From the NCBI GenBank assembly GCA_002501205.1, contig DLRW01000022.1, positions 10,515 through 74,514 on the forward strand: a stretch of DNA of 64,000 nucleotides, read 5' to 3'. This document shows, piece after piece, positions 61,387 to 64,000 of this stretch (positions within the stretch are counted from its first letter, which is position 1; every line of letters starts with the position of its first letter). The notes under the pieces were generated by a model, which searched no databases, was not told the DNA's origin, and saw only the letters and a program-made list of their open reading frames with translations. A program made the translations under genes and the position numbers. The DNA is from Flavobacteriales bacterium UBA7878 (GTDB lineage Bacteria > Bacteroidota > Bacteroidia > Flavobacteriales > Schleiferiaceae).

Positions 61387-61415
61387 CAAAACAAGACCAT
61401 TAAACAAACTCAGCA

Positions 61416-61925
61416 ATGAAGAAGATCATTTTACTAGCCGCCTTATTTTTTGGATTGAGCAGTACTGCTTTCGCTCAACAAAAGATCGGCCATATAAATG
61501 CAGATGAACTTTTGGCCTTGATGCCCGAAACTAAAGCTGCTCAAACCGAATTGGAGAACTTTAGCAACCGTCTGCAAGCAGACCTTACCGAGATGGAAAA
61601 TGAACTCACCAAGAAAATTGAAGAGTTCCGTCGTAATGAGCAAATGATGACGACCTCCACTCGTGAGATTAAGACCAAAGAATTACAAGAATTACAAGGT
61701 CGTATTCAGCAGTTCAGCCAAAGTGCACAACAAGAATTACAATCCAAGCAAGTAGAGCTTTTACAGCCGGTAATCGACAAAGCATCTAAAGCTATTGCCG
61801 ATGTAGCTCGCGAAAAAGGATTTGCTTATGTGTTGGATAGCTCTGAGAGCAAAGCAGTGGTAGTATTCGCCGAAGGTGGTGAAGACATTATGCCGCTGGT
61901 AAAAGCTAAATTGGGAATCCAATAA
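61416..61925 (+). CDS. OmpH/Skp family periplasmic chaperone (second copy)
   Basis: A 169-residue paralog of the preceding gene: signal peptide (IILLAALFFGLSSTAFAQ), KIGHINADELLALMPETKAAQTELENF, a long Gln/Glu-rich coiled coil and the C-terminal AREKGFAYVLDSSESKAVVVFAEGGEDIMPLV. It appears shorter in the N-terminal strand but otherwise complete. Tandem ompH genes after bamA are common in Bacteroidota. An intrinsic terminator follows at 61953. Confidence 0.95.
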   Translation: MKKIILLAALFFGLSSTAFAQQKIGHINADELLALMPETKAAQTELENFSNRLQADLTEMENELTKKIEEFRRNEQMMTTSTREIKTKELQELQGRIQQFSQSAQQELQSKQVELLQPVIDKASKAIADVAREKGFAYVLDSSESKAVVVFAEGGEDIMPLVKAKLGIQ

Positions 61926-61952
61926 AAAGCATTTAGATAGCTTAACTTCGTA

Positions 61953-61980
61953 CCCGCTGTTATCCACAGCGGGTTTTTTT
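61953..61980 (+). terminator. Terminator ending the bamA-ompH series
   Basis: Perfect 7-bp GC-rich stem CCCGCTG (61953-61959) and CAGCGGG (61967-61973) with a 7-nt loop, then seven T (61974-61980). The T-run abuts the murI start codon at 61981. A TAACTTCG element at 61943-61950 just before the stem could drive murI, placing the hairpin in its leader. Confidence 0.85.
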
Positions 61981-62784
61981 ATGGCCAAAAACAATCCCAT
62001 AGGCATATTCGATTCCGGGGTAGGTGGTTTAACCGTTGCCTCGGCCATTCACCAATTGCTGCCCTTCGAATCCTTTATTTATTTCGGAGATACGCGGCAT
62101 GCCCCCTATGGGGATAAGTCGAAAAGTACCATCCTCGATTATTCGCGACGCATTAGTCGATTCTTAGTAGAGAGCGATTGCAAATGCATCGTTGTTGCTT
62201 GTAACTCTGCCTCTGCCATGGCATATAAAGAATTGAAGCAAGATTGGCCCGAGGTGCCTATTCTTAATGTGGTAGAGCCGGTGGTTAATGAAGTGGCTCG
62301 CTTAAAAGCGCGCAAGGTTGGAGTGGTGGCTACCCGAGCCACAGTACGTTCTCAGGTGTACAGCAAGCAATTGCAGAAATTGGATGTCGATTTGAAAGTC
62401 GTGCAAAAGGCCACGCCCCTACTAGCTCCTTTGGTGGAAGAAGGCTTCGCTGGAACCGAGGTGAGCACTGGGGTTTTAGCGCATTATTTGGCCGATCCCG
62501 CTCTGAAGGATTTGAGTCATTTGATTTTAGGCTGTACGCATTATCCCTTATTGCAAGCCGAATTTGAGCATTACCTTGGGCAGGATGTTCAAGTGATTAA
62601 TTCGGCAGAGATGGTCGCCCGTCGTTTACAGCAAATGCTGAGTGAAAAAGGTCTCTTGCGGGAATTGAATACTGCTCCAAAGCTTCATTTTTATGTATCC
62701 GAAAAGACCAAGGCCTTCAGTAAAACGGCTCGCCTTTTCTTTGGTCAGGAAATTAAATTGAGCGAGAAACTATTGCCCGCCTAA
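61981..62784 (+). CDS. murI: Glutamate racemase
   Basis: A 267-residue enzyme making D-glutamate for peptidoglycan. N-terminal IGIFDSGVGGLTVASAI, the first catalytic Cys in VVACNSASAMAY (about residue 74) and the second in ILGCTHYPLL (about residue 183). The ATG follows directly after a terminator T-run, so there is no conventional leader. The gene closes the envelope series and its end overlaps the convergent hydrolase gene by 15 bp. Confidence 0.97.
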   Translation: MAKNNPIGIFDSGVGGLTVASAIHQLLPFESFIYFGDTRHAPYGDKSKSTILDYSRRISRFLVESDCKCIVVACNSASAMAYKELKQDWPEVPILNVVEPVVNEVARLKARKVGVVATRATVRSQVYSKQLQKLDVDLKVVQKATPLLAPLVEEGFAGTEVSTGVLAHYLADPALKDLSHLILGCTHYPLLQAEFEHYLGQDVQVINSAEMVARRLQQMLSEKGLLRELNTAPKLHFYVSEKTKAFSKTARLFFGQEIKLSEKLLPA

Positions 62785-63537
62785 AAAGTCACTAACCGCT
62801 TCGAAGAAAAGCTCGGGTTGCTGGGCATGAAGCCAGTGCCCGGCATTGGGGATAGTAAGCAATTCTGCTTGGGGATAATGACTTTGAATTTCATCGATAT
62901 CCTCATCCTTAATATACCAGGAATCACCACCGCGCAAAAAGAGAGCAGGTCGGTCGTAATAAGCATTGGGCGGTAGGCTCTCACCCACCTTTTGAATTTC
63001 TCGAGACAATACCTTCAGATTGAAGCGCCAATTAAGGTGATCCTTTTCCTCCCAATAGAGATTCTTTAAAAGAAATTGACGCACTCCTGGCTCCAGTTTG
63101 GGGCCAAACTGCTCATTGGCTTCGCTGCGTCGACTGATTTTAGAAAGGTCCAAAGCTTCCAGCGCATCGATAACATCCATGTGATGGGGAGGGTAGGCTT
63201 TTGGAGCAATATCGGCAATGATCATGGAGCGACAGCGTTCCGGGTGAAGTACGGCAAATAACATCGCTACTTTACCTCCCATACTATGGCCAATGATATG
63301 GGCTTCATCGATGTGATGTTGGTTGAAGTATTCCAATAAATCATCACTCATCAAATCATAGGAAAAGTCCTCAGAATGAGGGCTGCGACCATGATTACGC
63401 AGGTCCAGCAAATGCACTCTAAAATGCTCCGACCACTTGCGACCCAGGCTCTGCCAATTATCGCCCATCCCAAAAAGGCCATGCATGATAATGAGGTCTT
63501 CCGGACCTTCGCCAAGAATATTTGAAAAGAGTTGCAT
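62770..63537 (-). CDS. Alpha/beta hydrolase, YbfF-like esterase
   Basis: A 255-residue cytoplasmic hydrolase. LIIMHGLFGMGDNWQSLGRKW (oxyanion region), DLRNHGRSPH, the nucleophile elbow GHSMGG (about residue 92), and the C-terminal His in NAGHWLHAQQPE. The pattern matches E. coli YbfF and related thioesterases or esterases; substrate unknown. The ATG at 63537 gives the family N-terminus; the frame is open to 63630 without homology. It is divergent from metG and convergent with murI. Confidence 0.92.
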   Translation of the reverse strand: MQLFSNILGEGPEDLIIMHGLFGMGDNWQSLGRKWSEHFRVHLLDLRNHGRSPHSEDFSYDLMSDDLLEYFNQHHIDEAHIIGHSMGGKVAMLFAVLHPERCRSMIIADIAPKAYPPHHMDVIDALEALDLSKISRRSEANEQFGPKLEPGVRQFLLKNLYWEEKDHLNWRFNLKVLSREIQKVGESLPPNAYYDRPALFLRGGDSWYIKDEDIDEIQSHYPQAELLTIPNAGHWLHAQQPELFFEAVSDFLGGQ

Positions 63538-63613
63538 TCTTTTTTTTGCAAAGATCGTTAAGCTCCTGCGAATGACCTGAGTTTTGGAATTCAATTCCTT
63601 TGCAGATCGGCAA

Positions 63614-63642
63614 TTGCGGAGGCCGTGCAATTCTTACTTTTG
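63614..63642 (+). promoter_or_regulatory. Promoter of metG
   Basis: TTG (63614-63616) and TACTTTTG (63635-63642) are separated by 18 bp, both matching the consensus. The -7 element ends 17 bp before the ATG at 63660. Confidence 0.65.
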
Positions 63643-63659
63643 TGGGCTAAATTGAATGT

Positions 63660-64000
63660 ATGTCCTCCGAGATTTCACGCTATACAATTACTGCAGCCCT
63701 TCCATATGCCAATGGCCCAGTACACATCGGTCACCTGGCCGGATGTTACTTGCCTTCGGATATTTATGCTCGATACCTGCGTAAAAATGGCAAAGACCTC
63801 ATTTTCGTTTGTGGAACGGATGAGCATGGGGCGGCCATTAATATGAAGGCGCAAAGTGAAGGCGCCGAACCTCGGGAGATTGTTGATCGGTACCATGCGA
63901 TTATCCGCGATTCTTTGGATAAGATCGGCATCAGTTTCGATGTGTTTTCTCGTACCAGTAAGGAGATACACCATAAAACGGCGCAAGACTTTTTTACCAA
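63660..64000 (+). CDS. metG: Methionine--tRNA ligase, 3' end cut by window edge
   Basis: The first 113 codons of a class I synthetase: ITAALPYANGPVHIGHLAGCYLPSDIYARYLR with the HIGH motif, then FVCGTDEHGAAINMKAQSEGAEPREIVDRYH and DSLDKIGISFDVFSRT, all standard for the MetG N-terminus. The frame is still open at 64000. A full Bacteroidota promoter lies just upstream. The zinc knuckle, KMSKS loop and tail are outside the window. Confidence 0.95.
   Translation, partial: MSSEISRYTITAALPYANGPVHIGHLAGCYLPSDIYARYLRKNGKDLIFVCGTDEHGAAINMKAQSEGAEPREIVDRYHAIIRDSLDKIGISFDVFSRTSKEIHHKTAQDFFT

Noticed and set aside
1..64000. CRISPR arrays, tRNA/rRNA genes, insertion sequences, prophage
   Set aside because: No regularly spaced repeats, no cloverleaf or rRNA-like stretches and no transposase, integrase or phage structural genes were seen on reading both strands; a covariance-model search could still find a small RNA.

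Overview
The window is chromosomal DNA from a member of the Bacteroidota, most likely Flavobacteriales. Evidence: several proteins with type IX secretion (T9SS) C-terminal sorting domains of both A and B type, a PorV/PorQ-family protein, a PorG-like DUF6089 protein beside uppS-bamA-ompH-ompH-murI, a DAHP synthase/chorismate mutase fusion, and repeated copies of the Bacteroidota -7 promoter element TAnnTTTG, often with a TTG about 18-21 bp upstream. Coding density is high. I see no rRNA, tRNA, CRISPR, insertion sequence or prophage, and nothing in gene content suggests a recently acquired island. Both edges cut genes: an unknown protein on the left and metG on the right.

Layout. 0-7.9 kb: mostly small plus-strand genes of unknown role (a J-domain membrane protein with HPQ in place of HPD, two zinc-ribbon proteins, an NTF2-like protein, a SET-domain protein), with qorB, an Rrf2-family regulator and a GNAT acetyltransferase on the minus strand. 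7.9-11.3 kb: a secreted LamG protein with a T9SS tail and, upstream on the same strand, a TPR/transmembrane/HTH regulator. 11.5-19.2 kb (plus): acyltransferase, leuS, a small membrane protein, DUF3108, tryptophan 2,3-dioxygenase and an M23 peptidase. 19.2-31.2 kb (minus): a tightly packed run of SDR, recJ, yceI-like, DAHP synthase/chorismate mutase, usp, maeB, hflX, two membrane proteins, a coiled-coil lipoprotein and pgi. 31.3-33.7 kb: lipid desaturase, Nfu-type Fe-S scaffold, gamma carbonic anhydrase.

33.7-48.7 kb (minus) is the most distinctive part: eleven consecutive genes for exported or outer-membrane proteins. In transcription order they are an EEP-fold nuclease/phosphatase with a sorting tail, a large secreted protein, a secreted OB-fold-like protein, a lipoprotein, a TonB-dependent receptor, a PorV/PorQ-family barrel, a beta-propeller lipoprotein, a protein that is almost only a type B sorting domain, a DUF2141 protein, a predicted barrel and an S41 protease lipoprotein. 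A strong terminator after the third gene and a promoter before the eighth split the locus into three units. My reading, which is inference, is a self-contained surface system: secreted cargo, a dedicated PorV-like carrier, a receptor and accessory lipoproteins, possibly for extracellular nucleic acid or phosphate-ester scavenging.

48.8-55.1 kb (minus): a predicted barrel, an AsmA-family protein, an RluB-type pseudouridine synthase, YraN, LD-carboxypeptidase and pdxJ. 55.1-62.8 kb (plus): the envelope-biogenesis series CBS protein, nadK, porG-like, uppS, bamA, two ompH/skp genes and murI. An alpha/beta hydrolase (minus) and the start of metG (plus) close the window.

Family assignments come from recognisable motifs and lengths; no database search was run. 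Several starts were moved inward where a -7 element, a signal peptide or a family-typical N-terminus showed that the longest open frame was too long.
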